Source: Letharia columbiana
Lineage: Eukaryota > Ascomycota > Lecanoromycetes > Lecanorales > Parmeliaceae
Direction of reading: 5' to 3'
NCBI RefSeq assembly: GCF_014066305.1
Contig: NW_023501044.1
Coordinates: 558,001 to 622,000 of the forward strand
DNA length: 64,000 bases
Shown here: positions 14,501 to 26,981 of the stretch, in pieces
How the letters are laid out: the number at the start of each line of letters is the position of its first letter
Position numbering within the stretch: the first letter of the stretch is position 1
Notes under the pieces: model-generated
Told to the model about the DNA's origin: nothing
The model's input: only the letters and a program-made list of their open reading frames with translations
Database searches by the model: none
Program-made: the position numbers and the translations under genes

Positions 14501-15190
14501 TAATTTATTTAAATTTAAATCTTTAAAATTAAAGAGAAAGCGCGTTATCTATTAATACTTAAATTAAATTAAATAATTTAAAATAATCTAAATATTTAGT
14601 ATACGCGATAGATATCTAAGCTTTCTCTTTTCTCTAAAACTTTCTTTTTTATATTAACTCTTCTTCTTATAAGACTATCTTTTTTATATCTTAAATTTCT
14701 ATTTAAGTAATCTAATATTATTATAATAATATTTAAAGTATAACATAGACGTTAAATTATATATTTATTCTTTATCTATTAATAACTTTAAATTAATATA
14801 TAGATAAATCGCGTAAAGAGCTTAATTTATATATATTTAATTTATTATTAATAGCTTCTTAAAAAAGCTAATATTATTTTAGATTACGCGAGGTAATAAT
14901 CTATTTAAAAGCGTTATAATAAAGCGTTTATTAGATATCATCGCTATTTTAATAAATATCGCCGTCACTTTAATAGATATTATTATTATTTTAATAGATA
15001 TCGTTTTTACTTTAATAATATTAAAGTATTAATAAAAACTAGATAATATATTCTTCTAGCTATTATTATTCTTATTATATATTATTAACGCGAGCTATAG
15101 CTTAAGCTTTACGCGAGATTTATTATTATTAAATTTTAATTAATTTTATAATTTCGAAGCTTCCCTTTTAGCGCGTAATTTGTAAGATTT
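11521..15190. repeat. RIP-degraded AT-rich block with two direct copies of a 1.1-1.5 kb segment
   Basis: About 11530-13060 and 14105-15190 align in the same orientation (both hold TCTAGTAAGTATCGA near 11638 and 14210). The intervening 13100-14090 matches 6360-7340. The arrangement could be a transposon with long direct repeats or simply tandem insertions. No gene is readable. Confidence 0.6.
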
Positions 15191-18100
15191 TATATTATAT
15201 ATATATTATATTATTTAATTATTATCTTTAAAGTTTCGCTTTTAAAAGATAACTTTATATTTTTATAATAAATAAAATACTAAATAGAATAATTAATAGA
15301 ATTTAATTTTTTATTTACTAGCTAATAATAAGTCTTATAATTTATATATCTAATTATATTTAAGATTATAATTATAATTATCTTTATAATTAAAATTAAT
15401 ATAAATTAAGACTTTCTATTAATATATATTTTTTTAAAAGATTTATATAAGCGTAATTAAAGATTAATATTCTTCTTTTAAGCGTTAAACGCTTAGCGAG
15501 AAATACTAGAAGATTTATATCTAGATATTTATTAACTATATATTAAAATTTACTTATTTTAAATTTTAAATATAAATATCTTTACTTCTAGATAAGATAA
15601 AGAAGCTATAGATTTAAAATCGAATATTACTAAAGATCGCCTACTATTTTCTATTATATTTTAGCTATTTATAATTATTAATATACTTATTAATAAAAAA
15701 GACGTATTATTACTATATGAATTTAGTCGCGATATTAATAATAACTATTAAAACTAAAGCTATCGAATATAAAGATATCTACTAATAAGAAAGATATATT
15801 ATTACTATATAAATTTAATCGCGATACTAGTAATAACTATAAGAATTAAAGTTATCGAATATAGAGATATTTACTAATAAGAAAGATATATTATTATTAT
15901 ATAAATTTAGTCGCGATATTAATAGTAACTATAAAAATTAAAGCTATCGAATATAGATATATAACTTTTAATTTAATATAGATTCTAAAATAAAAAGTCT
16001 CTTTTATTAAAATAGTAATATTTTTATAAATATATATCTATATTTAAATTAATTTAAGAAGTTTTATTTTATAAATATAAAATATATAAAATTATTAGAT
16101 TAAGTATAATAGTTAAATATTATTAATTAAGCGTAATAAGTAGAATAATAATTAGAATATCTTATTCTTAACTTAAAATAGTTTTTTTTTTTTTTATTAT
16201 ATATTTTCTTTTTATAAAAACTACGTCTAGACTTTAATAATATTATATTATTATTTATAAATTTATATCTTATTATAATTATCTAAAAAACTATATATCT
16301 TTCAATTATAAAATAATTCTTTTTATATAAAATATATATAATTAAGTCGCTAGATATTAGTTAGTAATTTTCTTTATTTACAATTATTAAAAAGTAAGTT
16401 ATATTAGTAAAATTACTCGCTAATTTTATCTTTATAGCTTTTTAAAATATATATAATATAGAGATTTAAATTTAAAGCGAATTAATTGATTTTAAAGTTA
16501 TATAAATTAAGATCTTCTTTACTACTTAAGCAAATACGATTTAAAAAATAATTAAATTTATTAATCTCTATAGTTTATAGATTTTCTTTAATATATAAAT
16601 TTTAAAGTCTAATTAATAATAATATAATTAGTATATATAATTAATTTATTATTTAATTTAGATATATATAATTAATATAATTATATACTTTTCTTATTTA
16701 TAATTATACTTTTTAAATTTCGCGTATAATCTTCTAATCTTTATCTTCGCGAAGTCTTATCTTTATTTTATTTTAATAATTTAAATAAATCTAAATTAGT
16801 AATTAGTAAATTATTAAGAATTTTTTAAATTTTTATAATTATTAAGTTAATAGCTTTAATAAATAATAATATTATATATTAATAAATTATAATTAATATT
16901 ATAATTAATTATTATATTAAAAGATATAGCGTTATTAGATATATACTTACTTTATAAAAATAATATTATTAATCTAATTTAATTATAAAATATAAAGAAA
17001 ATAATTTTATTTTTTTAAATATAAATAGTATTATAATAAATAAGCGTATTATAATATAAATATTATAATAATAGAAAGAATTTTTAAGAAAGAAGAGAGT
17101 AAATTAGAAAAGAATAATATTAAATATCTATTATTAAGCTAATTAATATTATATAACTAAAATCTTATTAGAATAAAATATTATTTAAAAATAAATTAAG
17201 TTTAAATATTAATTAGAAAGCTAATTAGAAAAAGAGATTAATTTTTTTTTTATTAATATATATTATAGAGCTATATATAAGCGCTTCTTTCTATATTTTA
17301 AATATACTTTAGATATTTATAGCTATATATATATATCTTCTCTTATATTTCATATATTTCGATATTCTTTATATACGCGATATATTTATTAAAGATAATC
17401 TTATTAATTTAATTAATTTTTATTTAATTTTATATTCACTAATTATAAGAAGAGCTCTTTATTTTAATATTATAATTTTATTAATTTATTATTCTTAGAC
17501 GCTAGGTCGTATATAATTTATAATTAATTTACTTACTCTCTTCTCTTCTTCTATTATAAAGATAGAAAAAGATATTATTTCTTTTTATTTTCGTCTATAA
17601 TAAATTAATTATTATTTTTATAAAACTAAAAATATTAATTTAAAAATAATATCGTTTAATTAAAAGCGAAGAATATAATATTTTAATATTTTAACGCTTA
17701 AGTAAAAGATATTATAATATTACTCGAATAAGAGAGAGTTATATTAATAAAAAAGGTTTTAATATTTAAGAATAATCTTAGCGCGATAAAAGATTTAATT
17801 CTTATATATAGAAGATTTAAATAATAACTAGTTTAGCTAATTAAATTATTAAAGCGTTTAAATTAAATTTTAATTCTATATTAATATTTAATAAAATAAT
17901 TTTAATAATTTTAAAATATTAATATACGCTTTTATTAATATAATTAATAATTAAAATATTAATTAAATAGATATAATTTTTAATTTTAATAATTAGAATA
18001 ATATAATAATAAATAAGTATTAATATTAAAATAAATAAAATATATATTATATTAAATAGAGAAGCGTTAATAGTTAAATTAATTAAAGTTTTAAATTAAT

Positions 18101-21100
18101 AAAGTTAAATATTAATTCTATATTAATATTATTATATATTTTTAAATATATAATTACTAATTATAATATTAATTAGAAAAAATTAATCTCTAATTTAAAA
18201 TATTAAAAATAATATAATAATATATTATTAAAGTAATATAAGTTTCTATTATAGCGAGAAGATAAGATTTATATATTAAATATTAATTTTATTTTATTTC
18301 TAATATTTTATTCGTTTATATATCTTTTATAATTTCTCTTTAAATATTTTAATCTTAAGATATTAATTAGATCTTTATTTAGCGTAAATCTAGCTTTCTT
18401 AATTAACGATACTTAGTATAAAATATTAATAAGTATATTTTAATATAAAGATAATAATAAATCTTACTTTCTTTTTAATATTAATAATAAGAAATAATAG
18501 ATATAATAATAAATAAAGATAGTATAGATTATATAGAATTAGTTTAAATTTAATAACGACTATTAATCTATCTATTAAAGCTTAAAAATTAGAAAATTTT
18601 AAAAATAAATATAATTTAATAAATATACGCTTATCGATTTTAAAAAGCTATATATTATTTATTATTACTATAATAAGATTTTAATTTATTTATTTATAGA
18701 TTATAAAATAAGCGATATAATAATATATATTAAGTTTAAGAAATATATTAAGAAATCTAATTTAAGTAATTTATAATAAATAAACTTAATCGATAATTAT
18801 AAAAATAAGATATATTTTTAAATTAAATAATATAAATTATTAATAAATAAAATAATAAATAGAATATCTAACTTACTATTTATTCTAGAAAAAATAATAT
18901 TAAGATTCTCTTATAATATTAGAAGACTAAAAGCTTATACGCGAAGATTTTTCGAAATAATTTTATCGCTAAATTATAAATATTAATATTTTATTTATAA
19001 TTATTAATAATTTTAAAATATTATAATTTTTATATTATCTTAATTCTAATATATAATTAAAGTTAATATTTATTATAAAAAATCGATTAATAAAAAAAGC
19101 TATAGAGCTAGAGATAAAATTATTAGAAAAATTATTAATTAATAATATTAAAGTCTCTTTAGCTCTAAATTATTAATTATTTTATAATCGCTAATTATTT
19201 ATAATAATTTTAATCTTTTTTATTAATATTAATTAATAATAATATAAGATTCTTATAGACTTCGAGTATATCGAAGATAAATATATTAATTAGAAACTTA
19301 TAAGTATTATTAATTTAATTCTTATAAAATATAAGATTTAATCTTATATATTTAAATTTATAATTAATAATATTAATAATAATAGTATACTCTTCGATAA
19401 TTTAATTATTTATCTTTCTATTTTTATAATAAATAATTTACTTAATATTAGAGAATTTAAGTCTTTAAATTATTTATAATATATTTTTTATATAATATAC
19501 ATTATTTAACTAGTCTTAAAAGAACTTATAAATAATATTAGAGTTATTTTAATAAATAAAAAATTCTAGAGAAATTAAAATAATAAAGAAGATAAGAATT
19601 AAGTTTAAATAAATATAATTAATTTATTAATAATTTTAATAAAGATATAATATTTCTTATTATTATTCTAATTATTATATTATTAATTATATTAAGATTT
19701 AAAAAATTATTATATATATTAATATTAGCGATTAATATAAAAAGTCTTTTTTATATTATAAGCTAAATAACTTTAAGATAAAAATATTTTAATATTAGAT
19801 AAATATTAATCTTTTAAAAAAAAAGTAATATTATTAAAAATACTCTTTTAAGCTTTTTTAGAATATTAAAATTTATTAAGATTTAATTTATTAGATATTA
19901 ATCCGCGCTCTACTTCTTTATATTATTATTATATACTTTTTAAAAAATAGATTAACTATCTATTTAAGATTAAGTAATAAAAAATAATTATAAATAAAAA
20001 TTATAATTTAAGCGTTTAAATAATTTTTAATTAATTTTTAATAAATTTAATATTTAATTTAGCTTATTAAGTCTTTTTATAAATTTATAAAATTAATAAA
20101 TAGAGAAAAGAAAATTATAATTTACTATATTTTTAATATTTATAATTATCTATTTAATTATATAGATAAAAAGCTCGAAAAATTAAAAAGAAAAAGAGTT
20201 TCTTAAAAAAAGAATTTTTTAAAGCTTTTAAAGCGGCTCATAAGAAATTAACTATTTATTATAATTGAATTTAATTAGATTTAAGCTATCTATATAAATA
20301 AGTTATACTTTTATATTTAAATTATAATAATATAAAATTAAAGAGATTAAATTAAAAGATTAATATTAGAGAGAAGTTATAGACGAAGATCTACTAGAAA
20401 GCGCTTAAAAAAATATTTTAAAATTATTAAAATATTAATATAAATAGTTAATTATAAAGAGTTAAGCGAATAAGTTAATTAAATAAAAATATATTTAATT
20501 AAGCGATAAAATTTAAAGTTAAAAATTTAAATAATAAGAATAAATATAATTAGCTTTAATAATATAGAAGAAATAATAAATTTTCTAATTATTATTCTAG
20601 TTATAATCTTATTTCTAATCTTTATAAAGCTTCTTTTAATAATCTAGTAAATCTTTTAATCTTAAAATAATAAAAGAAATTAAAATTTAAATATATTATA
20701 ATTATTGGAATAACTTATAATATTCTTTATTCTCTCGCGGAAGCTATTACGTATAAACGATATTTCTTAATAATTAAAAGATATTATAATACTTAAAAGT
20801 ATTATTTATTAACGATATTTCATATTTTAATAATAATTTTTTATATAAAATATTAAGAAAATAAGCTTAAATAGATTAGATTTAATCTTAAAAAAGATTT
20901 TAGTATATCGAATTAGATTAAAAAAGCTAATAATACTTTATATAAAAATTTAATTAATATTTATAATAATTATATTAGCGAAGATAATAAGCTTATAAAA
21001 AGTACTTTAATAAGTCTAATATTTATAAGTTTATTAAGATATATTACTAATACTCTATAATATCTAGAGAGATAATTAATAAGCTTATAATTAGAGAGAA

Positions 21101-21559
21101 TTAATAATAATAAATTTAATCTCGAAAAAGAGATTTAAAATAATTTAAAAAGCGAATTTATTTATAAATAATTAATAAGTTTAATTAGATAAAAATAGAT
21201 TTAAAGAATTTAAAAGAATTATAATAAAGTAGAATAGAAGAATAGCGAAGAGTTTAAAAGAAGAATAAATATAAAGTTTATTAAGCTTATTTAACGCGTT
21301 AAGATAAATATATAAATAAAGATAATTATAAAATTTTATTCTTATAATATTTAAAGATTTAAAATTTAGAATATTCTTTTATATTATAATTTTAAGAAGA
21401 AGAATAGAGACGCTTATAGTTTTAATTATTATTTTAATTATTACTATTAATAAGAAGATAAATAGCTATATTAAATTACTCTTTATATTTCCTCTCTCTT
21501 AATAAAGAAGAATAAATATATTCTATATATCTTAGTCGAATTATTCTATAAATATAGAA
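15191..21559. repeat. RIP-degraded AT-rich repeats
   Basis: Very low GC throughout and no intact frame. The segment 17930-19710 is the direct-orientation counterpart of 150-1810. A 92-bp tandem array lies within it at 15698-15965 and is listed separately. I see no RNA gene or unmutated element here. Confidence 0.65.
15698..15965. repeat. Tandem array, about 3 units of 92 bp
   Basis: Units start near 15698, 15790 and 15882, each beginning AAAGA(C/T)(G/A)TATTATTA and containing TCGCGATA and a TATCGAATATA block. Copies differ by scattered transitions. The period is not a multiple of three. Confidence 0.75.
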
Positions 21560-21920
21560 ATCTTAATTAAGATATCTTATATATATATTATTTCATAATA
21601 TAATACTATAAATATATTATATCGTGGAATATCTCGTTAAGATCTCGAACTTATATTAGAAAAATGATATGATATCTAACTCTATCTATATTATATTCGA
21701 GTATAATATAATATCACTTAATATGAAATATCCTATGAAATATATTATACCTTTTCGACTAGTAAGTATAATTCGACTTTAGTATATCTTAACTAAATTG
21801 CTAATATAAGTTCTCGAGTATATCTAAGTGTACTAAAAGCTAAATTACGCTAAATATTGAATAACACTAACGGCGATCTAGAGGCCCGAAAGTATCTTCT
21901 TAGCGTAAGATAGTTAAGAC
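21560..21920. repeat. Terminal repeat-like block at the edge of the AT-rich region
   Basis: A moderately mutated block containing ACTAGT and CTTCTTAGCGTAAGATAG. Its reverse complement resembles 5440-5950. The sequence changes abruptly to normal base composition after about 21900. It could be an LTR-like end, but internal domains cannot be identified. Confidence 0.45.
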
Positions 21921-21964
21921 AGTGTGTGCAGAACTTGAAAACTTCTAGTCTGAAAGTCCCTATA

Positions 21965-22125
21965 CTTAGCATCTACTCACCCCTGCCGAACTTTTTTTCA
22001 CCCCTGCCGAGCTGTGAGCCCCTCTCGAGCAGGGACATGAGCCCCGCAGTTTTGCGCGCAAAATTGCGCAACATGCGCACAGAAAACATTAAATGCTGGT
22101 TTCCCGGTTTGCCGATGGTCCCCCG
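21965..22125 (-). repeat. Fragment of fold-back repeat family B
   Basis: Holds two copies of CACCCCTGCCGA (about 21979 and 22001), the reverse complement of the duplicated TCGGCAGGGGTGAA at about 41056-41090. The following segment (about 22036-22120) shares GGTTTCCCG and TTTGCCGATG plus GCGCA-rich sequence with 25774-25900. It appears to be debris of an element also present, mutated, at 4850-5160. Confidence 0.5.
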
Positions 22126-22276
22126 CCCGCGCCCGCCTTCGCTAGCCCAAGCCTTAGGGTGGATATCCACTTTATCTAAAACCAGCCCATTCCCACGTGA
22201 AAACACTGTAATTGATTCATATGGCAATGCAATGAAAAAGACAATGAAAGAGACCCTCTGTGCGCTACCTAAGGTA

Positions 22277-22425
22277 CTCGTGCTGTCCAGGAGTGAGTTA
22301 CCTCGCTTAATAGCGCCGGGAGAGTTGACCAATCAAACTACGATTTTCGCGGAGAACTGAGTGGTTTGATTGGTCAACTCTCCCGGCGCTATTAAGCGAG
22401 GTAACTCACTCCTGGACAGCACGAG
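22277..22425. mobile_element. Fold-back MITE, copy 1 (TA target duplication)
   Basis: An almost perfect 149-bp palindrome. The left arm starts CTCGTGCTGTCCAGGAGTGA and the right arm is its reverse complement, with a loop around GATTTTCGCGGAGAACTG (about 22342-22359). TA flanks both ends (22275-22276 and 22426-22427), the target duplication of Tc1/mariner-type elements. It has no coding capacity. A second copy lies at 40895-41043. Confidence 0.85.
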
Positions 22426-22427
22426 TA

Positions 22428-23380
22428 TGGAGGTCCGCAGCAAAAGTCCCGGACGCCAAGACTCTCGCATGCAGCTGATGACTGTCAGCCTTCCCACCGT
22501 GCCACGCATGGGCAGAGCCTGTAACAATATGCCATCTTCAAAGTCTGTCCGTGCACTGCATGTATTGTCAGGAAATAAAATCCCAAATCATCCATCCACC
22601 CAATATAAGCCAAAAATGCGGCATAGTAAGCCCCACTTTTGCACCCCCTTTTCCCCCTTCCCCCCCCCTTGTTCTTACACCTTTGAGTCTCACCGCACAG
22701 TTCCCGGCAGTAGAGCCTATTTGATGACTGCATGCGTCTGTACCCAAATTGCTAACGCGTTACTGCTTGTGCTCTTTTGGAAAATTGGTTTCGACATCAG
22801 AAGGGTCGTATAGCCTAGTCTTGCCGTGTATCCTCTCTCGAGACTGAGAGGGCCGACCACTCACCCTAGGATTCTGGGCCTTGAAAACCAGCATACTGAT
22901 CCGTCCATGAGATAAAGTGAAAAGAGAAGCAGCTGATCCCAGGAGTCTTGGCGTCTAGGACTTTTGCTACGGGCGTCCGTACTTCTTTCCCTTTGCTTTT
23001 GTGATATCAGGAACGCTTCAGAGAGGCTAGAAAGAGAACGATTATGTTCTCGTGTGCGTTGAGTACTTGTTTTGAAAGCTTTCTCAGAGTTTGCTCCCCA
23101 TCTTTTCACTGTCAAGTCAGAAGATACAGCCGTTTTCCACGCCCCACCAGTCCCTCCACCACCGCCGAGTACTCTCTTGGGCCTCAGTATCATACGTCCG
23201 TTCGTACCAGTCTCGACTTCTCTTCTCGACAAGATAGCGTCTTTCTCCGAGTCGTTGCCCGTCCTTTTGTACTGTGCAGTCAGAAGACTCCAGTCCCGCC
23301 AGTCCCCCTACCACAGCAGCACTTTCATCCATACCAGTTCGAGTCTCTTACCTCACCAATCATCACTATCGTGTCACATC
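22428..23380. other. Intergenic and 5' leader region upstream of the 23381 gene
   Basis: No convincing gene. Contains an imperfect inverted repeat: about 22430-22485 (core GCAAAAGTCCCGGACGCCAA) against about 22925-22990 (core TTGGCGTCTAGGACTTTTGC). The last 300 bases are pyrimidine-rich, with runs typical of fungal promoters and leaders. Open frames here begin with TTG, overlap the MITE, or lack ATG context. Confidence 0.55.
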
Positions 23381-24613
23381 ATGACTTCTCTGCAACAATC
23401 TACGACAACTACCATGCGAAGTCTTGGCACCAGTCGGGGAGAAATCAATCGTGACTCTCTGCGTCCAATCTCCTCGTCCTCTTCACGTTCATCACGGAAT
23501 ATACACAGCAGTCAGTACATTCCCTCGTCAGCCCTCGAAGTCAACGTCAATCCATCAGACATAAATCTAAGAGAAATGAATAAGGCTCCGTTCGAACAAA
23601 ATCTCGAGCTTTGCAGAACTCTCCATATCGCCGATGATAGGCTCTCAATTACACGGCTGTCCAGAGAGCCCTCTGAGAATACCGCAACGGGCAAGGTCAC
23701 AGTGGAGAAGGACTATCTCCCGGGGCAGCCGCGGATCGCGCTTCAAGGCGCTAGGCTTGAGTCCTATCTCGAGCAAGATTTCTTGACCGGAGATTTGGAC
23801 AGACTCGCTCCGCACCTTTGGTTGGTAGGTACGCAGGATAGCTCCCACATATCGTCTCTCACGCAACAGATCTTCAGGGGCCTCCACATCATTCTTACCG
23901 AGGACCCTGGGTTGCATCTACTTTGGATCTACGATCGAGTGTATATCAAACCGATCCCCAAATACCTTTTGTCACATGCCTTCTGGGAGTTCTACCTCGT
24001 CGGAACTCACTCGCAGATAGAAGAGTCTAAGAGAGGGGATATTACAAAGGCGACCCTCGGGTTCCTAAGAACCTACTTCCATCTCATTCAACACAAATCC
24101 GATTTCAACCTCGCTACCAAGGACGAGAAACTCCGCCTGCTGCCCAAGGACGTCTCGTACGCCGACTTTATCAAGTTCATCGCTACCTTCAGTGAAGTCC
24201 ACGACGAAGACGTGTCGCCGCGCTATAGATTCGGGCAGCTGCGACTGGGCCGACTGAATTTCTGGTCCAAAGTATTCCTCCACCGCTTTCACTATCGAAA
24301 AGTTGATCAGCAATACGGCGCTTATTTTGCTCGGTTCTACGGTCCGCTACTATTCGTATTCGCGATAATTAGTCTATCGCTCAGCGCTATGCAGCTCGTA
24401 CTGGCAGTACAGCGACTCAATATATTTGGACAGTCACGGAAAACATTTGCGCGAGTCTCAGGAGGGTTTGCAGTACTTACGCTTGTTTGTGTGGCTCTGA
24501 TAGTACTTCTTCTTCTATCAATGTTTGTTGCTTTAGCTCTTCGCGAAATTATCTTTGCCGTCAAGGCCCTCTATCGCGGAAGGAAATTGAAGACTCGAGA
24601 CACGGAAGACTGA
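23381..24613 (+). CDS. Uncharacterised fungal membrane protein with two C-terminal TM segments
   Basis: An uninterrupted 410-residue frame. The ATG at 23381 is the first in frame and has A at -3. The frame is open further upstream but contains no earlier ATG. The first 60 residues are Ser/Thr-rich and probably disordered. Residues about 70-250 form a soluble region with the motif IKPIPKYLLSHAFWEFYL, which I recall as the core of a fungal-only domain of unknown function, possibly the family Pfam calls DUF6601; this was not checked. Hydrophobic segments at about 315-342 and 358-387 should span a membrane, leaving a short basic tail (RGRKLK). It is the only intact gene within about 40 kb of repeats, yet codon use and reading frame look unaffected by RIP. 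No function is assigned. Confidence 0.8.
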   Translation: MTSLQQSTTTTMRSLGTSRGEINRDSLRPISSSSSRSSRNIHSSQYIPSSALEVNVNPSDINLREMNKAPFEQNLELCRTLHIADDRLSITRLSREPSENTATGKVTVEKDYLPGQPRIALQGARLESYLEQDFLTGDLDRLAPHLWLVGTQDSSHISSLTQQIFRGLHIILTEDPGLHLLWIYDRVYIKPIPKYLLSHAFWEFYLVGTHSQIEESKRGDITKATLGFLRTYFHLIQHKSDFNLATKDEKLRLLPKDVSYADFIKFIATFSEVHDEDVSPRYRFGQLRLGRLNFWSKVFLHRFHYRKVDQQYGAYFARFYGPLLFVFAIISLSLSAMQLVLAVQRLNIFGQSRKTFARVSGGFAVLTLVCVALIVLLLLSMFVALALREIIFAVKALYRGRKLKTRDTED

Positions 24614-24795
24614 GGCTACGTGGAGCAAACGGACAAGGCAATGATATCAACATTGTAAATCTATAAGACTTAATCAATCCACACAAGTCTAGCTAGTCAT
24701 TGGTAAGAATTAAGTATAGATTTAATAACTCTTACAGCATTGTCTCAAAAAATTCTTCTCTTCATTTCCCCAGATACAGTAATCAAAGTTGCTAA
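24614..24795. other. 3' flank of the membrane-protein gene
   Basis: Short untranslated and intergenic sequence between the stop codon and the TAA-flanked element. No gene is seen. Confidence 0.5.
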
Positions 24796-25749
24796 GGGCC
24801 CGTTTGGCTACCACCTGACAGCCACATTTTCGACATGATCAGGTTAGATTTTCAACTTTTCTTTTCAGGTAACGTCCATGATCGGATAACGAGAATAACT
24901 GGGCTTCGAGAATCTTGGCATACTAACATTAGCGCATAGAGATAATTGGTCAAATTTGGTAGGGCTACCACTAGTGTTCTCCATAATAAAGCTGCTGCTA
25001 GCCACCTTTCTCCGCTATTTCAGTCCATAAACCATATGTAATGTAGTGGAACAATGATGTATTTGTCTATGTAGTGGCCTTCAAATAGGCTCATATGATA
25101 GTCAATTGAGTCAATTAAGCCCCTCGGAGAACAAATCGCTTTATATAGAGAACGTCGCCTGAATACGAACTTTATTATTTTATAGAAAGACCCTTACTAA
25201 TAAATCTATGCTATATGCGATTAGACTACTAAATTTTATATATGCTTACTAAGATTCTCGAAGCTCAGTTATTCTCGTTATTCGATTATAAACGTTAGAA
25301 ATATTATAACGTATTAAGAGAATTATAGATTACGCTCCGTAATCGCTTTAACGTTAAACCCTCGAAATAAGAATTTATAATTATATATATTTAGAATATT
25401 TAAGAGTATATAATCGAGAGAACTAAGCTTAATTATTATAATTATAAAAGAGCGTAAAATTTAAATCGCTTTTAAATATAAGAGTAGAAATTTATAGAAA
25501 TTTAATCTCGAATATCGCTTTTCTTTAGTATATATTTTAGCTTAAAACTTATCTCAGGGCAAGTTTTAGAAATTAGCGTATATTTTCATATTTTTTATCC
25601 TTAGAGCTAAAATTTCAGCTATTAGAATTTGATCTTAACGTTAAGATTATATAATATTTTTATACTTATATTAAAGACGTAGGGCTGATAATTGATTAAA
25701 GAAAATTATTTTGAAAATGTAGCTGTTAGGTTGATAGCCAAACGGGCCC
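24796..25749. mobile_element. PIF/Harbinger-like non-autonomous element
   Basis: The left end is GGGCCCGTTTGGCTACCACC and the right end reads, in reverse complement, GGGCCCGTTTGGCTATCAAC. The inverted termini extend about 37 bp through ACATTTTC. TAA flanks both sides (24793-24795 and 25750-25752), as in PIF/Harbinger insertions. A second inverted repeat lies inside: GATCGGATAACGAGAATAAC at about 24885 against its RIP-altered complement near 25250-25300. The left half (to about 25170) has normal composition while the right half is AT-rich. No transposase is readable. Confidence 0.75.
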
Positions 25750-25752
25750 TAA

Positions 25753-26971
25753 ACTACGCTCCGAAGCAGGCACATAAGCCCCGAAGCGCTATATGCAAAA
25801 TGCGAATTTTTTAGACATATTTGAAATTGGAAATAGGTAGTAAAATACGCAAAATGCGCATTTGATAACTCGCGCGGTTTCCCGTTTTGCCGATGTTCTA
25901 TCTTTACTCCTTAGCATTTTCCTTGAAATACTTCAAGGTCTCGATATACAACCAACGAACTCATACTAACCACCATACCCGCCTCGAAGTTCTATCCGTA
26001 CGCGGTTTACCTCTCGACAGAGACAGCTCGTTCGAGTAAAAAGTCGAGTGGAGGGTGTAAACGGCCGGGCTCTCTAACGCAAGAAGACCGATATACACAC
26101 TCTGGCGTCTATTCTACTTCAAATCTACGACTTTCAATCTCAACCCCTAGGATATCACAGCATCATACTTTACGCTCTCGCCCCGAGGTCAGTCTCAGCC
26201 CTACGATACTCATATTTCGCGAAAGATATATTATACAGAGTGCTACGGTACCCCACAAGGGTGTAATATCTAGAGGGTCATCGCATCGTACGGTAGACAT
26301 CATCAAGATCGAGTGTTGCATCACCTCAGAGGTGAGATGCTATATCCCCTCTGCTCACCCTAAGACCGGCAGCCTCAGGTGAGCCCTGACTGAGCGGAGA
26401 GCGGATTTCTGTCCTCTCCTACAACAGTATTGTAAAGCCTCTTGACGATCGGTATTTAGTTCTAGCTATGGAGAATGAGATACCTCTTACCAAGCCTCGT
26501 TCCCTGATAGTCTTAAAAATTGTTCAACTACCAAGTTTATATACCTTTCGAGCTTGTGCAACTTTCGAAATTATATCAATTCCGAAACTTATATAATTTC
26601 TAAAGTCTCTAAGGAAATTAAAAGTCGTAGAATAGAGAAACTCTAATGGGATAAGAATTGTAAGATAAGAGAAAGCCGTTGAAAAGAGAAAACTATAGAA
26701 AAGAGGAAATCGTAGAATAGAGAAACTCTTAAGGCGATTAGAAGCCGTAGAATAGCGGGAAATCGTAGGGTAGTAGGAAACGTAGAGTAGAGAAATCTCT
26801 AGAGTGATTGGAAGCCATAGAGCGTAGAGTAGAAAGATTTCTAATAATATGTGCTGGGGCGCGGGCTACCCAGTAGTGAAAAGCTAGCCAAGCATTATGG
26901 GAACACTGAGAACATCGCTACAATTAAACATGTTTACGATACTGCATTTAATTGATTCTCCGGATCCTCCC
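25753..26971. other. Non-coding stretch with a degenerate minisatellite
   Basis: No supported gene. About 25774-25900 shares short blocks with 22036-22120. About 26620-26850 is an imperfect tandem array whose units resemble GAAATCGTAGAATAGAGAAA followed by a CTCT-type segment. The rest (about 25900-26450) has balanced composition but no long frame and may be relic sequence. Confidence 0.5.
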
Positions 26972-26981
26972 CATAACGATA

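Noticed and set aside
21926..22813. Three overlapping frames of 120-147 codons on both strands
   Set aside because: They cross the palindromic MITE, so both strands give the same peptide from its two arms; their content is not protein-like.
23072..23380. N-terminal extension of the 23381 gene
   Set aside because: The upstream frame is open but contains no ATG, only a TTG; it is pyrimidine-rich leader-type sequence.
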